DNA of 64,000 nucleotides from Pseudomonas sp. IAC-BECa141 (GCF_020544405.1 NZ_CP065410.1:2852001-2916000), one strand, 5' to 3'; shown: positions 36,458 to 46,748, counted from the stretch's first letter. Notes: generated by a model not told the origin, from the sequence alone. Numbers and translations: made by a program.

Positions 36458-38800
36458 GTGACTATTTCCAGGCAATTCACCGGACTGACCCTTGCCGGCC
36501 TGTTTCTCGGGCTGAGTCTGTCGGCGCAGGCGTTCAGCCCTTCCGCTTCCGGGCAGGCCGGCGCCGATATCCGTCGCACAGGTTATGGCGTACCGCACAT
36601 CCGCGCGGAAAACGAACGCGGACTCGGTTTCGGCATCGGTTATGCCTATGCGCAGGACAACCTGTGCCTGCTGGCCAACGAGATCGTGACGGTCAACGGC
36701 GAGCGGTCACGGTACTTCGGGCCGGAGCAACTGACGGTCGAGGAGCGCGAGAACCGCGTCAGCGATCTGTTTTTCCAATGGCTCAACACGCCCCAGGCAG
36801 TGAATGCCTTCTGGCAGGCGCAGCCGGTCGAAGTGCGTGATCTGGTGGAAGGATATGCCGCCGGCTACAACCGTTATCTGGCCGAGCGCCGCCAGCAGGG
36901 GCTGCCGCAACAGTGCCAGGGTGAATGGGTGCGCGATATCGCCGCCGAAGACCTCGTGAAGCTGACCCGGCGTCTGCTGGTCGAGGGCGGTGTCGGGCAG
37001 TTCGCCGAAGCTTTGGCGGGTGCAACACCGCCGCAATCCACAGCGCAGATCGAAAACGATGCACGGGCTTACCAACTGGCGGACACGCGGTTGCAACGCT
37101 TCGCCCTGGACCGCGGCAGCAACGCCGTGGCGGTGGGCAGCGAGCGCTCGTTCAATGGTCGCGGGATGCTGCTGGCCAACCCGCATTTCCCGTGGGTCGG
37201 CGGCATGCGTTTTTATCAGATGCACCTGACCATCCCCGGCAAACTGGATGTGATGGGCGCGGCGCTGCCGGGCCTGCCGATGATCAACATCGGCTTCAAC
37301 CAGCACCTGGCGTGGACCCATACCGTCGACTCGTCCAAGCACTTCACCCTGTATCGCCTGCAACTCGATCCGAAGGATCCGACCCGTTACCTGCTCGACG
37401 GCCAGTCCCTGCCGATGAACAAGCAGACCGTCACGGTGCAGGTCAAACAGGCAGACGGCCAGGTCGTGCCGGTCTCGCGGGATGTGTACAGTTCGCAGTT
37501 CGGGCCGATCGTACAGTGGCCCGGCAAACTCGACTGGAACAATCAGTTCGCCTACAGCCTGCGCGATGCCAACCTCGAAAATGACCGGGTGCTGAAGCAG
37601 TGGTACGCCATGAACCGCGCCGGCAATCTCAAGGATCTGCAGGATTCGGTGCACACGATCCAGGGCATCCCGTGGGTCAACACGCTGGCCGTGGATGACA
37701 AGGGCCAGACGCTGTACATGAACCTGTCGGTGGTGCCGAACGTCAGTGCCGACAAACTGGCCAAGTGCAGCGACCCGCGCATCGGCCTGCAAATGATCGT
37801 GCTCGACGGCTCCAACAGCGCCTGTGCCTGGGACATCGACCCGCAAGCCGCGCAAAAGGGCATTTACGCCTCCAGCCAGTTGCCGCAGCTGTTGCGCAAG
37901 GACTTCGTCCAGCACTCCAACGACTCGGCCTGGCTGGCCAACCCGGCGCAACCGCTGACCGGTTTCTCGCCACTGATCAGTCAGGACGGGCAGCCTCTGG
38001 GCCTGCGCTCGCGCTTTGCGCTGGATCGTCTGGCGACGCTAGACAAGAAAGGCCCGCTGTCGGTGCAGGACCTGCAACACATGGTGATGGACGATCAGGT
38101 GTTCCTGGCAACTCAGGTGATGCCGGATCTGTTGAAGTTCTGTGCCTCGCAGTCTGAGGCGGCGTTGAAATCGGTGTGCAGCAGTCTGAAAGCGTGGGAC
38201 AGCCGGGCGAATCTGGACTCGGGCATCGGCCTGGTGCATTTCCAGAACATCATGCAAGCGATGCAGGAATCGCCGCAGGCCTGGCGCGTGGCGTTCGATC
38301 CGAAGGACGCGCAGCACACACCGCGCGGACTGGCCGTCGAAAATCCCGACGTGGCCAAAGTGTTGCGCGAGGCCATGCTGGCGTCGGCCGAGTCGGCGAC
38401 AAAAATGGGTCTGACCGAGAAAAGTCGTTGGGGCGACGTGCAGGTGGTCAGCAGTGGTGGCCAGCAAACGCCGATTCACGGTGGCCCGGGCACGCTGGGC
38501 ATCTACAACGCCATCCAGAGCGTGCCCCGTGAAGACGGCAAGCTGGAAGTGGTCAGTGGCACCAGTTATCTGCAAGTCGTGACGTTCGATGACAAGGGGC
38601 CGCATGCCCAGGGCCTGCTCGCGTTCTCGCTGTCCAGCGATCCGGCATCGAAATACGCCCGTGACCAGACCGAGGCGTTCTCGAAGAAACAGTGGAGCGT
38701 GTTGCCGTTCACCGAACAGCAGATCAAGGCCGATCCGCAGTATCAGGTACAGACCGTACGCGATGATCTGGAAAAAGCAGGGAAAGTCGCGGCGCAGTAA
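36458..38800 (+). CDS. pvdQ: Acyl-homoserine lactone/pyoverdine acylase PvdQ
   Basis: This 780-aa N-terminal-nucleophile hydrolase has a signal peptide ([18 protein letters not shown]), a short alpha chain and a beta chain starting at Ser221 ([11 protein letters not shown]), where autoprocessing exposes the catalytic Ser. Close matches to P. aeruginosa PvdQ include [39 protein letters not shown] and [11 protein letters not shown]. PvdQ removes the fatty acyl chain from the pyoverdine precursor in the periplasm and can also hydrolyse long-chain acyl-homoserine lactones. The start is GTG 36458, with AGGAG upstream. It converges on the FecR-type gene through a shared terminator. Confidence 0.93.
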   Translation: MTISRQFTGLTLAGLFLGLSLSAQAFSPSASGQAGADIRRTGYGVPHIRAENERGLGFGIGYAYAQDNLCLLANEIVTVNGERSRYFGPEQLTVEERENRVSDLFFQWLNTPQAVNAFWQAQPVEVRDLVEGYAAGYNRYLAERRQQGLPQQCQGEWVRDIAAEDLVKLTRRLLVEGGVGQFAEALAGATPPQSTAQIENDARAYQLADTRLQRFALDRGSNAVAVGSERSFNGRGMLLANPHFPWVGGMRFYQMHLTIPGKLDVMGAALPGLPMINIGFNQHLAWTHTVDSSKHFTLYRLQLDPKDPTRYLLDGQSLPMNKQTVTVQVKQADGQVVPVSRDVYSSQFGPIVQWPGKLDWNNQFAYSLRDANLENDRVLKQWYAMNRAGNLKDLQDSVHTIQGIPWVNTLAVDDKGQTLYMNLSVVPNVSADKLAKCSDPRIGLQMIVLDGSNSACAWDIDPQAAQKGIYASSQLPQLLRKDFVQHSNDSAWLANPAQPLTGFSPLISQDGQPLGLRSRFALDRLATLDKKGPLSVQDLQHMVMDDQVFLATQVMPDLLKFCASQSEAALKSVCSSLKAWDSRANLDSGIGLVHFQNIMQAMQESPQAWRVAFDPKDAQHTPRGLAVENPDVAKVLREAMLASAESATKMGLTEKSRWGDVQVVSSGGQQTPIHGGPGTLGIYNAIQSVPREDGKLEVVSGTSYLQVVTFDDKGPHAQGLLAFSLSSDPASKYARDQTEAFSKKQWSVLPFTEQQIKADPQYQVQTVRDDLEKAGKVAAQ

Positions 38801-38833
38801 TCAGCCGTGCGAGGGGCTGACACCGTAAAAGCA

Positions 38834-38870
38834 GAAGGCCGCTCCCTCACGGGAACGGCCTTCAGTTTTT
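38834..38870. terminator. Bidirectional terminator between pvdQ and fecR-like gene
   Basis: A GAAGGCCG/CGGCCTTC stem with an inner extension of CTCCC/GGGA is followed by AGTTTTTTC on the plus strand; on the minus strand the stem is followed by TGCTTTTAC. The TGA of the FecR gene (38862-38864) lies within the 3' arm. The same hairpin therefore probably ends both genes. Confidence 0.8.
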
Positions 38871-39863
38871 TCGCGGTTGTTGCGGCATCGGATTGATCAC
38901 CGGGTTGCCTTCCTTGTTGCGGGTCAGGAACACCGGCAACACCTTTGGCATCGAGCTGGCGAAACTGTTCAGCTCCTTGATGTTGTAAATGCCGCCCACC
39001 CGGATCGCGCCGGTCGCGCTGTCGGCGAGCATCAAGGGTTTGTCCAGGTAGCGGTTGATCATCGGCAGCGCTTCGTTCAGCGACAGGTTGTCGAGAATCA
39101 GTTTGCCGCTGCGCCAGGCCAGAGAAGTGTCATTGGCATAGGTCTGGCTGATTTGCGGCGTGAAGTCGCCGTGCCTGTAGCGGGCCTGCATGGAAGGGCC
39201 GAGGCGCAAGCCATCGCCCGACAGTTGAGTATTGCTGGTGACCAGTACGGAACCCTCGATCAGGTTCACCTTCACCTGATCTTCGTACATCCAGACGTTG
39301 AAACGGGTGCCGGTGACGCGGATTTTGCCTTCTGCGGCCCTGACGACGAACGGATGGCTCAGGTCATGGCTGACTTCGAAGAAGGCTTCACCCTTTTTCA
39401 GGGTGACGCGACGCTCGTCCTTGTAATTGCTGTAGGTCAGCTCGGTGTTGAGGTTCAGCTCGACCTGACTGCCGTCAGCCAGCGTGACATGGCGCACATT
39501 ATCGGTGGCAGCAAAGTGTTGATAGCTGTCGGGCAGCCAACCCAGATTCCACCCGGCCCAGGCCGCCAGCGGCAGCGCCAGAGCGCAAACGGCGGCGGCT
39601 ACTGCGTATTGGCGCCACGTCCGGGCCGGCGCAGTCTTCGGTACAACCACCGCAGGCTCGGGGCGCGGCAAATGCTCGGCGACATCCCAGATCTCCAGCA
39701 TCGCCTCATACTCGAATGCGTGAAGCGGATGTGCATCGCGCCACTGTTCGAACGCCTGCCGCTCTTCAGCGGTGCAGTCGACGGCGTGCAGACGCATGCA
39801 CCAATGCGCGGCGGCATCGGTGATGGCATCGTATTCGGCTTCCGAGAGGGTGTTCTGGGTCAT
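38862..39863 (-). CDS. FecR-type anti-sigma regulator (FpvR-like)
   Basis: This 333-aa protein has a short cytoplasmic anti-sigma domain (about 1-80, with AAAHWCMRLHAVDCTAEERQ and YEAMLEIW) and one membrane helix (about 88-107). The periplasmic FecR domain contains ATDNVRHVTLADGSQVELN, GEAFFEVSHDLSHPF and VNLIEGSVLVTS. Such proteins hold an extracytoplasmic sigma factor until a TonB-dependent receptor signals. No sigma factor or signalling receptor is next to it, which is unusual. Convergence with pvdQ suggests it is FpvR, regulating PvdS/FpvI in pyoverdine control. A (G/C)TAAAT-like element lies upstream of its start (GTAAAT, 17 bases, CGG). The FpvR identity is inferred. Confidence 0.82.
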   Translation of the reverse strand: MTQNTLSEAEYDAITDAAAHWCMRLHAVDCTAEERQAFEQWRDAHPLHAFEYEAMLEIWDVAEHLPRPEPAVVVPKTAPARTWRQYAVAAAVCALALPLAAWAGWNLGWLPDSYQHFAATDNVRHVTLADGSQVELNLNTELTYSNYKDERRVTLKKGEAFFEVSHDLSHPFVVRAAEGKIRVTGTRFNVWMYEDQVKVNLIEGSVLVTSNTQLSGDGLRLGPSMQARYRHGDFTPQISQTYANDTSLAWRSGKLILDNLSLNEALPMINRYLDKPLMLADSATGAIRVGGIYNIKELNSFASSMPKVLPVFLTRNKEGNPVINPMPQQPRKN

Positions 39864-40017
39864 TGACTCTTCCTGATTTCGCGCATTCTAACCTTGAGGG
39901 GAAGGCGCCGAGAACAACCGTCATGGCATTTACCCATCAAACGTTGAACTTTTTTCCGCTCAGGCGCCCCAAAAACCAGGACGTCCCATGAACCCTATCC
40001 ATGAATGGAGTGAAAAA

Positions 40018-40287
40018 ATGATCAAAAGAACCTTGGCCGCCTTCGTCGCAACCGCCAGTCTCCTGAGTGCAGGCGCGGCGCTGGCCGACCGTCCGGGCGC
40101 TGGATGGATCACTATCGAAAAGGCTATCGAAATCGTTAAAACCAAGGCCGGTTATGTCGAGGTCTACGAGATCGAGGCCGACAACAACGGCTATTGGAAA
40201 GGGGAAGGGCGCAAGGCGGACGGCGTGGTGTACGAGTTCCGTATCGATGGCGCGTCGGGCAATGTCTTGCGTGATCAGAAAGACTGA
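40018..40287 (+). CDS. PepSY domain-containing small exported protein
   Basis: This 89-aa periplasmic protein has a signal peptide (KRTLAAFVATASLLSAGAALA) and one PepSY domain, seen in WITIEKAIEIVKTKAGY, VYEIEADNNGYWKGEG and YEFRIDGASGNVLRD. PepSY units often inhibit peptidases or sense ligands in envelope stress systems. ATG 40018 has GGAG eight bases upstream; the longer frame from 39988 does not. It is a single-gene unit with its own terminator. No two-component system is adjacent, so its partner is unknown. Confidence 0.85.
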   Translation: MIKRTLAAFVATASLLSAGAALADRPGAGWITIEKAIEIVKTKAGYVEVYEIEADNNGYWKGEGRKADGVVYEFRIDGASGNVLRDQKD

Positions 40288-40305
40288 TCCTGAGGCCGTT
40301 GCCGG

Positions 40306-40338
40306 AATGCGCAGGTGATGAGCCTGCGCATTTTTTTT
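40306..40338 (+). terminator. Intrinsic terminator of the PepSY gene
   Basis: A perfect AATGCGCAGG/CCTGCGCATT stem with loop TGATGAG is followed by eight T residues. Confidence 0.9.
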
Positions 40339-40341
40339 GGA

Positions 40342-43300
40342 TCAAGGGGACGGCACAACCTCCAGCTGCCGGCCGACTTCGCAGATCAGCTGCGCTATCG
40401 AATCGGCGTTGTGCAAGATGACACCGACGCGGGCATCTGAAGACTGCCGATCCAGGAACGCATCGCGCGCCTCGCTCATGGTGGCGCTGCCTGTCTGCCT
40501 GAAAATCTCCGCCGCCGTGGTCTGTTTCTCCGCAATTCTGTCCAGGTCGATCCAGGCCGCTTGATTCGGGCTCCACTCTGCAAACAGTTGTGCACGGGGC
40601 GTGGCCAGTGACAGCGCGGTTCTTCGTTCGTCCTGCAGATGATTGAGCAATCTTTCACCGTCGGGGGTAGCGGAAGATATCAGGTCACAGAAAGGCTCAC
40701 GCGCCCTGACCGTCGCGATGTCCCACGCATTGCTCAGTTGATGGGCCAACTCATGTATCAGGGTTGCGGCTTGTGCATGGCCGTCAATATCAAAACCAGA
40801 TGCAGTGACGGGCACGTAGTCCCCCAGATCCTGATTGAAAAAATGCTGGGTGAAATGGACTTTGTTCTTCAGGTCGCCATCGAGGACAAACGCAATCACG
40901 TCGTGAAACCATCTGGTTGAGCCGACGATGAAGCGGTCAGTGTTGAGCAGGTCGTCTGCCGGATCTACCAGAGCCTTGCAGATGGGCAGGATCGCGGCGT
41001 TTATCCTGGACAGGATCTGCGTCGTGACGCGTGGGACATCAAAGAACTCCATGAGAAACCGGTTGACCCGCCCACCGGGCACGACGTTGATGTCCAGAAT
41101 GGCCAGATTGTGCAGGCAGTTGAATGCGTAATCCCGCGCCACCGCCACTGCATGCCCCAGTATCCGGGCTTTTTCAGGGTATCTTCGACTGATCTCTTCC
41201 ATGCCGTGCGCTTCGATGTTGAGCATCATGCGGCGCAGGTGCGTGTACTGTTTGTGCACGATCATTCTGGAATAGGCCTTGCCGTAATGAACGGTCTGAC
41301 CCTCGGTGATCCGGACTGTCCGTGAGTCGGTCTTGCGCAGCAATGGGCCGCGAACGTCATCCTTTGCCAATTGCCAGTCCGCTCCGTTTTTGACGACCCG
41401 GTATACCTTGCCGTCCACTGCGGCATAGCTACGGTTGTTGGATGTCTTCTGGTACACGCCCTGAGTCGCGCTGTAGGTCAGATCCTTGAGTGCGACGTCC
41501 ATTGCTTCGAAAGGCTGCAGGAGGGTGCGTTGAGGTGACGTCGTTTCGATTTCCGACAGATTCGGAACCACAGGTTTTTCGATATTCTGCGTGCCGGAGG
41601 CGATCGTCTGCTGACCGACATCGGCGCCAACCGCCTGTTCAGCGGACGTTTCGGACAGCATCCCGACGGTCACCATATGTTCGGCGCCATCGATAAACGA
41701 CTTCAGCGCCTTCTTCCAGTGATGATTCTGCAAGGCCTCGGCCGAATCCTTGAAGGCATCGTAGGCTTGCCAGAGAAAGCGTCCGCAGGCGAGTTTGCCC
41801 GGCAGCACGTCCGCGACCTGTCGGATGCCGTCGCTGAACAGGGCTTTGGCGTTTTCCCAGTCAGACTGCCCGTCGCTGTCGTTCTGCGAGTCGAGCATCT
41901 GTTTCAACAGATCGAGATTGTCCTGATACAGACGTTCCAGCAGGTTGCCGGCAATCGGGTGGTAGTCCAGCGTCATTTCGCTGATCTGTCCCAGGGTGCT
42001 GGCAAACAGACTGCGGAAAATCGCTCGCTGAGGTTGCGGCAGGCGACGAAGCAGCAGGTTTTGCAGCAAACCCGGCATGTTCAGCGCGCTGATCAGACTT
42101 TCTTCATCGGGAAATTCGTGAAAGGCCTGCTCGGTGTAGGGGCTGTAAAGCAGCCGAGGCCCCTTGTGCCCGGTGCCGGGGGCCAACACATACAGTCCGC
42201 ATGCTTCGACTGCGGCGGCGCCGACTGTCTTTATCAGCGACAGCGGGCACACCATGGCCTGTGCACCGGACACGGCAGCACGGGCGATGGCATCTGGCAT
42301 GTCCAGGGCCTGGCGGATGTAACTGAATGCCGTTTCTGACAAATGCTGCTGCAGTTTCAGCGCGTGAGCATGCTGCAACAACTGCCAGGGTAATTGACGG
42401 AAGAAAGTCTGCTGCCGCGCGAGGCCGGCAGTCGTATTCGTCGCCAGTGCCTGCCTGACCTTTTCGCTGTAGGTGGCAGGAATCTCGAGCGATAGCAGCA
42501 GTTGCGTCACTGCACTTTGATCGAGCCCCTTGGGCAACGCGTTGGCGGTTGTCGATGCCACCTTGAAACCGGTGCCTTGGGCGATATTGATGTGATTGAG
42601 GGCAAACTCGAGAAGATTGCGGGCCGGTCCGGCCAGGGCCAGGTTCGGCGTTATCCGGATGTGGCGAGGGTTGAGCCCGGTATCCGGGAATCGCCCTTCG
42701 AGCAATGACGTCAACGTCTTTTCGACATGGCTGACCAGAGTTGGCACACCGCTCAGGTAATCCTTGTCGTCGACGACGCTCTGGCGCCACTGCTCCAGGA
42801 GTTCGACGTGCAGTTTCTGTTCGGCGAGCGACGCCATGCCGAGCCAGGCAGGATAAGTTTGCCGGGAGACGATTGCCCGGGCATGAGCCGTTGCGAGCTT
42901 CAGGTTGGTGTGAAAAGTCGACTCACCCAGCGTTGTCAGCGCCTTGTCGCGCTTTGCCGGATCCTTCACGCGGGTGCGCACCTGCTCGCAGCGCCCGAGA
43001 AAATGCTCGGTCGCCGATTGCATGCGGTTATGCAGCACGTTGTGTTCGATGAACTGAAAAGGCCCCAGGGTATAACGCTGATGCAGCTGAAACTGTGCAG
43101 GCAGAATATTTTCCAGCAGCGACAGGCGTTGCACCTTGTGCAGCAAGCGTTGCTCGAGCTTTTGCCGGGCAATTGCAACGGAGTCGAATACTTCAAGCCC
43201 GAGTGCAGGTGTCCACAACACTGCACGACCGGAGTGCTGGACGTCGAGACCGCCACGCTCGGTCATCAGCAGGCAGTGGGCGAGTGGCAGCAGCTTCTGC

Positions 43301-45150
43301 TGGTCGCCAGACCGTAGGGTGAGCCCATAGGCATCGGGGCGAAAACCCTGCAGCGCCTGGCGTTGCGCGCGGGTCGGCTGGTCTGGATTGCACACGGCAT
43401 CGACGATCGCCCGTACCGAGGCTGGCAGTGTGCCGTTCAATGCTCGCAGCCGGGCTTCGCCAGTTACCCCGATAGACCAGGCATGCGCCAGGGTTGCCTT
43501 CAGGTTTTCGAGAAACGACCGCTGAGCCTCCTGAGTGGCCATGGGTTGGGTCTTGAGTGTCTGGCGAAGCGGCGCTTCAACGCTGCTGAACGTCTTGATC
43601 GCGGCGCGCGCCTTTTCCGCCAGAACCATGGACGGCTGTTGATTGCCCGAAAGTACCGGGTGCGTGCTCCAGCGTCCTGCGCTGTCGAGCTCGAGCAAAC
43701 GCGCATGAATCATCGAGCGGATGTCCAGGCTCTTGTCGAACAGGGCGTGCAGATTCACCGCGCCATCGCTGTGGCGAAACACTTGCAGGGCGTATTCGAT
43801 GTTTTGCCGCTGCTTGGTGATGATCCATTCGAAGAGGATCTTGAAGACTTCTCCGACGATCCGCTCTCCCGATACCTGCGGCTGGTCGAAACCGAGAAAC
43901 CGGTTGCGCTCTTCCAGGCTGAGCAGGCCGTAAAGCTCGTCTTCATGGCCCTTGGCAATGAACTTGCTCTGCAATGTCTGTTTCAGGTCGTTGTAATCGG
44001 CGAGCACTTGCAGGCCCTGCACCGGGGTGTAAAGAAAGGCCTGGCTGGCGCTGATCATCAGTGACCCCGCCAGTTCGACGTAATTGGCTTCGTGCTCCCA
44101 AAGACGCACGGTTTCGGTGACGGGGCGCTGCGGGCCTTGTGCATCGTGCGACATCAACTGATGCAGTGCGCTGAACTGCGTTGCATCGAGAACGCCGTTT
44201 TCGCGTTTGATCATCCATTCGCTGAGCGCCTGGTCCTCCAGAACGTTGGCGAAGAACGCGCGTCGCGTCGAACCGTCGGCAGAAGCCGCGTCCCAATAGT
44301 GTTCCAATTGCCGGAAAAGCAGCGCCGGCAACTTTCCGGACGCGCTGGTGACAGCCTCTTCCCATTGCGCCTGATCGCCTGTGGCGGCCGATCTGTCGGG
44401 GTGGGAGAACTCTCGCAACGCAGTGGTCGGCCATTGTTGATGCCGGTAATGCAACAGCACTGCATCGCTCAGGCTCATGGAGTCGAGCCAGTGTCTTGTC
44501 AGCGCGGTGTCATCGTCCTGGGTGTAGAAACCGACGCGGGTACGGTTTTGCTGCAAGCTGCCGAAATGCGGTTTGAGCAATTCATCAAGGATGTTTTCCA
44601 GCCGGTGACTGAGCGTCGGCAGCTTTTCCAGCTCCGCCCGCATGGCCTGTGCATTCAGAATCTGCGCCTGCTGGATGGCCGTGGTGTTTTCATCAAATAC
44701 ATCGCCATCGATGATGCTGAAGGTCACCGTGATGTTGTCGGCATCGAACAGCCGCTTGCGTTGCGGCAAAGACAGGAACGCAAACAGACTGGCCTGGTCA
44801 TCGGCATTGTTCAGGCGCCGCTCGAGCTGTTGTCTCAATTCGGCGCGGTCACGGTATTTTTTCAGGCCGTCGAACACGGTGTAGAGGATCAGGGCGTTAT
44901 CGACGGGCGTCTCGCCAAGAACGAACGCACCCGGCAACGGCAGAGGTATTTCACTGCCAACATTGAGCAGGATGCGCTCGGCGCGCATCGGCGGGGTCTG
45001 CTGGCTGCGCAAACTGCTGGAGGAGAGCCTGGCATGGGCGAGCCATTTGAATTCGGATTCGGACAGACCGTGGGCCTTGCCCAGTTCGGTCCATCGTCCG
45101 GGGGCGTCGAAGACTTCGGGGAACAACAACGGCTGAATGAGGGCTGACAT
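40342..45150 (-). CDS. Large dermonecrotic-toxin-like protein with C-terminal HExxH
   Basis: This 1602-aa protein is of the dermonecrotic toxin-like type (DUF6543 by recall), frequent in fluorescent pseudomonads. The central region shows typical segments such as RLLYSPYTEQAFHEFPDEES. The C-terminal part (about 1200-1602) has YGKAYSRMIVHKQYTHLRRM and a zinc-protease-like HELAHQLSNAW motif: His1466, Glu1467, His1470. A third ligand is not obvious, though Glu in REPFC is a candidate. There is no signal peptide, so secretion would be by a specialised route or on cell lysis. Insecticidal or anti-eukaryotic toxicity is likely but inferred. The ribosome site before 45150 is weak. The gene stands alone, opposite dpkA. 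A T6SS link is possible but not shown. Confidence 0.78.
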   Translation of the reverse strand: MSALIQPLLFPEVFDAPGRWTELGKAHGLSESEFKWLAHARLSSSSLRSQQTPPMRAERILLNVGSEIPLPLPGAFVLGETPVDNALILYTVFDGLKKYRDRAELRQQLERRLNNADDQASLFAFLSLPQRKRLFDADNITVTFSIIDGDVFDENTTAIQQAQILNAQAMRAELEKLPTLSHRLENILDELLKPHFGSLQQNRTRVGFYTQDDDTALTRHWLDSMSLSDAVLLHYRHQQWPTTALREFSHPDRSAATGDQAQWEEAVTSASGKLPALLFRQLEHYWDAASADGSTRRAFFANVLEDQALSEWMIKRENGVLDATQFSALHQLMSHDAQGPQRPVTETVRLWEHEANYVELAGSLMISASQAFLYTPVQGLQVLADYNDLKQTLQSKFIAKGHEDELYGLLSLEERNRFLGFDQPQVSGERIVGEVFKILFEWIITKQRQNIEYALQVFRHSDGAVNLHALFDKSLDIRSMIHARLLELDSAGRWSTHPVLSGNQQPSMVLAEKARAAIKTFSSVEAPLRQTLKTQPMATQEAQRSFLENLKATLAHAWSIGVTGEARLRALNGTLPASVRAIVDAVCNPDQPTRAQRQALQGFRPDAYGLTLRSGDQQKLLPLAHCLLMTERGGLDVQHSGRAVLWTPALGLEVFDSVAIARQKLEQRLLHKVQRLSLLENILPAQFQLHQRYTLGPFQFIEHNVLHNRMQSATEHFLGRCEQVRTRVKDPAKRDKALTTLGESTFHTNLKLATAHARAIVSRQTYPAWLGMASLAEQKLHVELLEQWRQSVVDDKDYLSGVPTLVSHVEKTLTSLLEGRFPDTGLNPRHIRITPNLALAGPARNLLEFALNHINIAQGTGFKVASTTANALPKGLDQSAVTQLLLSLEIPATYSEKVRQALATNTTAGLARQQTFFRQLPWQLLQHAHALKLQQHLSETAFSYIRQALDMPDAIARAAVSGAQAMVCPLSLIKTVGAAAVEACGLYVLAPGTGHKGPRLLYSPYTEQAFHEFPDEESLISALNMPGLLQNLLLRRLPQPQRAIFRSLFASTLGQISEMTLDYHPIAGNLLERLYQDNLDLLKQMLDSQNDSDGQSDWENAKALFSDGIRQVADVLPGKLACGRFLWQAYDAFKDSAEALQNHHWKKALKSFIDGAEHMVTVGMLSETSAEQAVGADVGQQTIASGTQNIEKPVVPNLSEIETTSPQRTLLQPFEAMDVALKDLTYSATQGVYQKTSNNRSYAAVDGKVYRVVKNGADWQLAKDDVRGPLLRKTDSRTVRITEGQTVHYGKAYSRMIVHKQYTHLRRMMLNIEAHGMEEISRRYPEKARILGHAVAVARDYAFNCLHNLAILDINVVPGGRVNRFLMEFFDVPRVTTQILSRINAAILPICKALVDPADDLLNTDRFIVGSTRWFHDVIAFVLDGDLKNKVHFTQHFFNQDLGDYVPVTASGFDIDGHAQAATLIHELAHQLSNAWDIATVRAREPFCDLISSATPDGERLLNHLQDERRTALSLATPRAQLFAEWSPNQAAWIDLDRIAEKQTTAAEIFRQTGSATMSEARDAFLDRQSSDARVGVILHNADSIAQLICEVGRQLEVVPSP

Positions 45151-45341
45151 GATTGAGTCTCGATGAGGGGCGCATGCTGGCGGGCGCCGGTGGGTCGAGA
45201 CGCAAGGCTAGGGCGGGTGAAGGCGACGAGGGTGGTAGATAAATATTGCGGGGTTGACAGGCAACCGGCCAGCCGTGGTTAATCCTCAGGCGGGTTGTTT
45301 GTTCGCTGTTGTTCCCTCCAATAATTACTCTGGAGCTTCAG

Positions 45342-46373
45342 ATGTCTGCGCCACACGATCATGCGGTCTCGTCCACGGTTTCGCTGGACGAGCTGACTCA
45401 ATTGCTGGAAACGATTTTCACCCGTCACGGCACCTCGGCCGAAGTCGCCAGAACGCTGGCCGCCAATTGCGCCAACGCCGAGCGGGACGGTGCTCACAGT
45501 CACGGCGTATTCCGGATTCCCGGATATGTCTCTACGCTCAACAGCGGCTGGGTCAACGGCAAGGCTGTGCCAAAGGTCGAGGATGTGGCTTCAGGTTTCG
45601 TCAGCGTCGATGCCGGCAACGGTTTTGCTCAACCTGCGCTGGCGGCGGCCCGTGCATTGCTGGTGGAAAAGGCCCGCAGTGCCGGGATCGCCCTATTGGC
45701 GATCCGCAATTCCCATCACTTTGCCGCGCTGTGGCCGGACGTCGAGCCTTTTGCCGACGAGGGCCTGGTGGCGCTGAGCGTGGTCAACAGCATGACCTGC
45801 GTGGTACCCCACGGCGCCGACCGGCCACTGTTCGGCACCAACCCGATTGCCTTTGCCGCTCCACGGGCCGACGGCGCGCCGATCGTCTTCGATCTGGCCA
45901 CCAGCGCCATCGCCCATGGCGACGTGCAGATCGCCGCGCGCAAGGGCGAGAAACTGCCGGCGGGCATGGGCGTCGACAGCCTCGGTCAGCCGACCTGCGA
46001 CCCGAAAGCGATTCTGGAAGGCGGCGCATTGCTGCCGTTCGGCGGGCACAAGGGCTCGGCGCTGTCGATGATGGTGGAGTTGCTCGCCGCCGCGCTGACC
46101 GGCGGCAATTTTTCGTTCGAATTCGACTGGAAGAACCATCCGGGCGCCAAGACGCCATGGACTGGCCAACTGCTGATCGTGATCGACCCGAGCAAGACCT
46201 CCGGGCAAAGCTTCGCCGAACGCAGTCAGGAACTCGTGCGGCAGATGCACGGGGTAGGGCTCAAGCGCTTGCCGGGAGATCGGCGGCATTTGCAGCGGGC
46301 CAAGTCATTGGCCAAAGGAATCGAGCTGGATCAGCAGACCCTGTCACAGTTGCGAGAACTGGCCGGCGAATGA
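45342..46373 (+). CDS. dpkA: Delta1-piperideine-2-carboxylate reductase DpkA
   Basis: This 343-aa NADP-dependent oxidoreductase belongs to the Ldh2/malate-type family. The sequence follows Pseudomonas DpkA closely: the start MSAPHDHA, then HGVFRIPGYVSTLNSGWVNG, FGTNPIAFAAPR and ALLPFGGHKGSALSMM (the family's glycine-rich NADPH region). It reduces delta1-piperideine-2-carboxylate and delta1-pyrroline-2-carboxylate to L-pipecolate and L-proline, in D-lysine and hydroxyproline/D-proline catabolism. ATG 45342 has a TGGAG ribosome site, and the upstream frame is longer but unsupported. It has its own terminator. Confidence 0.82.
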   Translation: MSAPHDHAVSSTVSLDELTQLLETIFTRHGTSAEVARTLAANCANAERDGAHSHGVFRIPGYVSTLNSGWVNGKAVPKVEDVASGFVSVDAGNGFAQPALAAARALLVEKARSAGIALLAIRNSHHFAALWPDVEPFADEGLVALSVVNSMTCVVPHGADRPLFGTNPIAFAAPRADGAPIVFDLATSAIAHGDVQIAARKGEKLPAGMGVDSLGQPTCDPKAILEGGALLPFGGHKGSALSMMVELLAAALTGGNFSFEFDWKNHPGAKTPWTGQLLIVIDPSKTSGQSFAERSQELVRQMHGVGLKRLPGDRRHLQRAKSLAKGIELDQQTLSQLRELAGE

Positions 46374-46389
46374 GTGTTTGCCGGACATG

Positions 46390-46422
46390 AAAAAGGCGAG
46401 CCACCGAGGGCTCGCCTTTTTT
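46390..46422 (+). terminator. Intrinsic terminator of dpkA
   Basis: An AAAAAGGCGAGC stem pairs with GCTCGCCTTTTTT around a short loop. It may also act on the convergent DUF883 gene because it has T and A runs on both sides. Confidence 0.88.
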
Positions 46423-46430
46423 GATCGCGC

Positions 46431-46748
46431 TCAGCGGCGACCGAGCAGCAATCCGACCACCAGACCGAAACCGGCGGAAATCGCCACGGTCTGCCACGGG
46501 TGCCCGCCGATGTAACTCTCGGTGGCGTCTACCGCGGGTTTGGTGCGGTCACGCACGTTGGTGACCGAATCCAGGGCCAGCTGCAACTTCTGGGCGATTT
46601 GACCGCGCAGGGTCTCCGCTTCTTCGCCGACCAGCGAGGCACTGCTCTTGAGCAGTTTTTCCGACTCTTCGATCAGCGCCTGAAGTTCGCTGAAGGCCTG
46701 GTCCTTGATTTGGTCTTCGGCGGCTTGAACGGCGGTTTTCCGGGCCAT
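46431..46748 (-). CDS. DUF883 family membrane-anchored protein
   Basis: This 105-aa protein is of the DUF883 (ElaB/YqjD-like) family. The N-terminal part is helical and charged (KDQAFSELQALIEESEKLLK and further segments to VTNVRDRTKP). It ends in a Gly-rich membrane helix with a basic end (ISAGFGLVVGLLLGRR). Such proteins are tail-anchored in the inner membrane and tend to associate with ribosomes in stationary phase. ATG 46748 (MARKTAVQ) follows AAGGAG. No operon partner is seen. Confidence 0.85.
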   Translation of the reverse strand: MARKTAVQAAEDQIKDQAFSELQALIEESEKLLKSSASLVGEEAETLRGQIAQKLQLALDSVTNVRDRTKPAVDATESYIGGHPWQTVAISAGFGLVVGLLLGRR

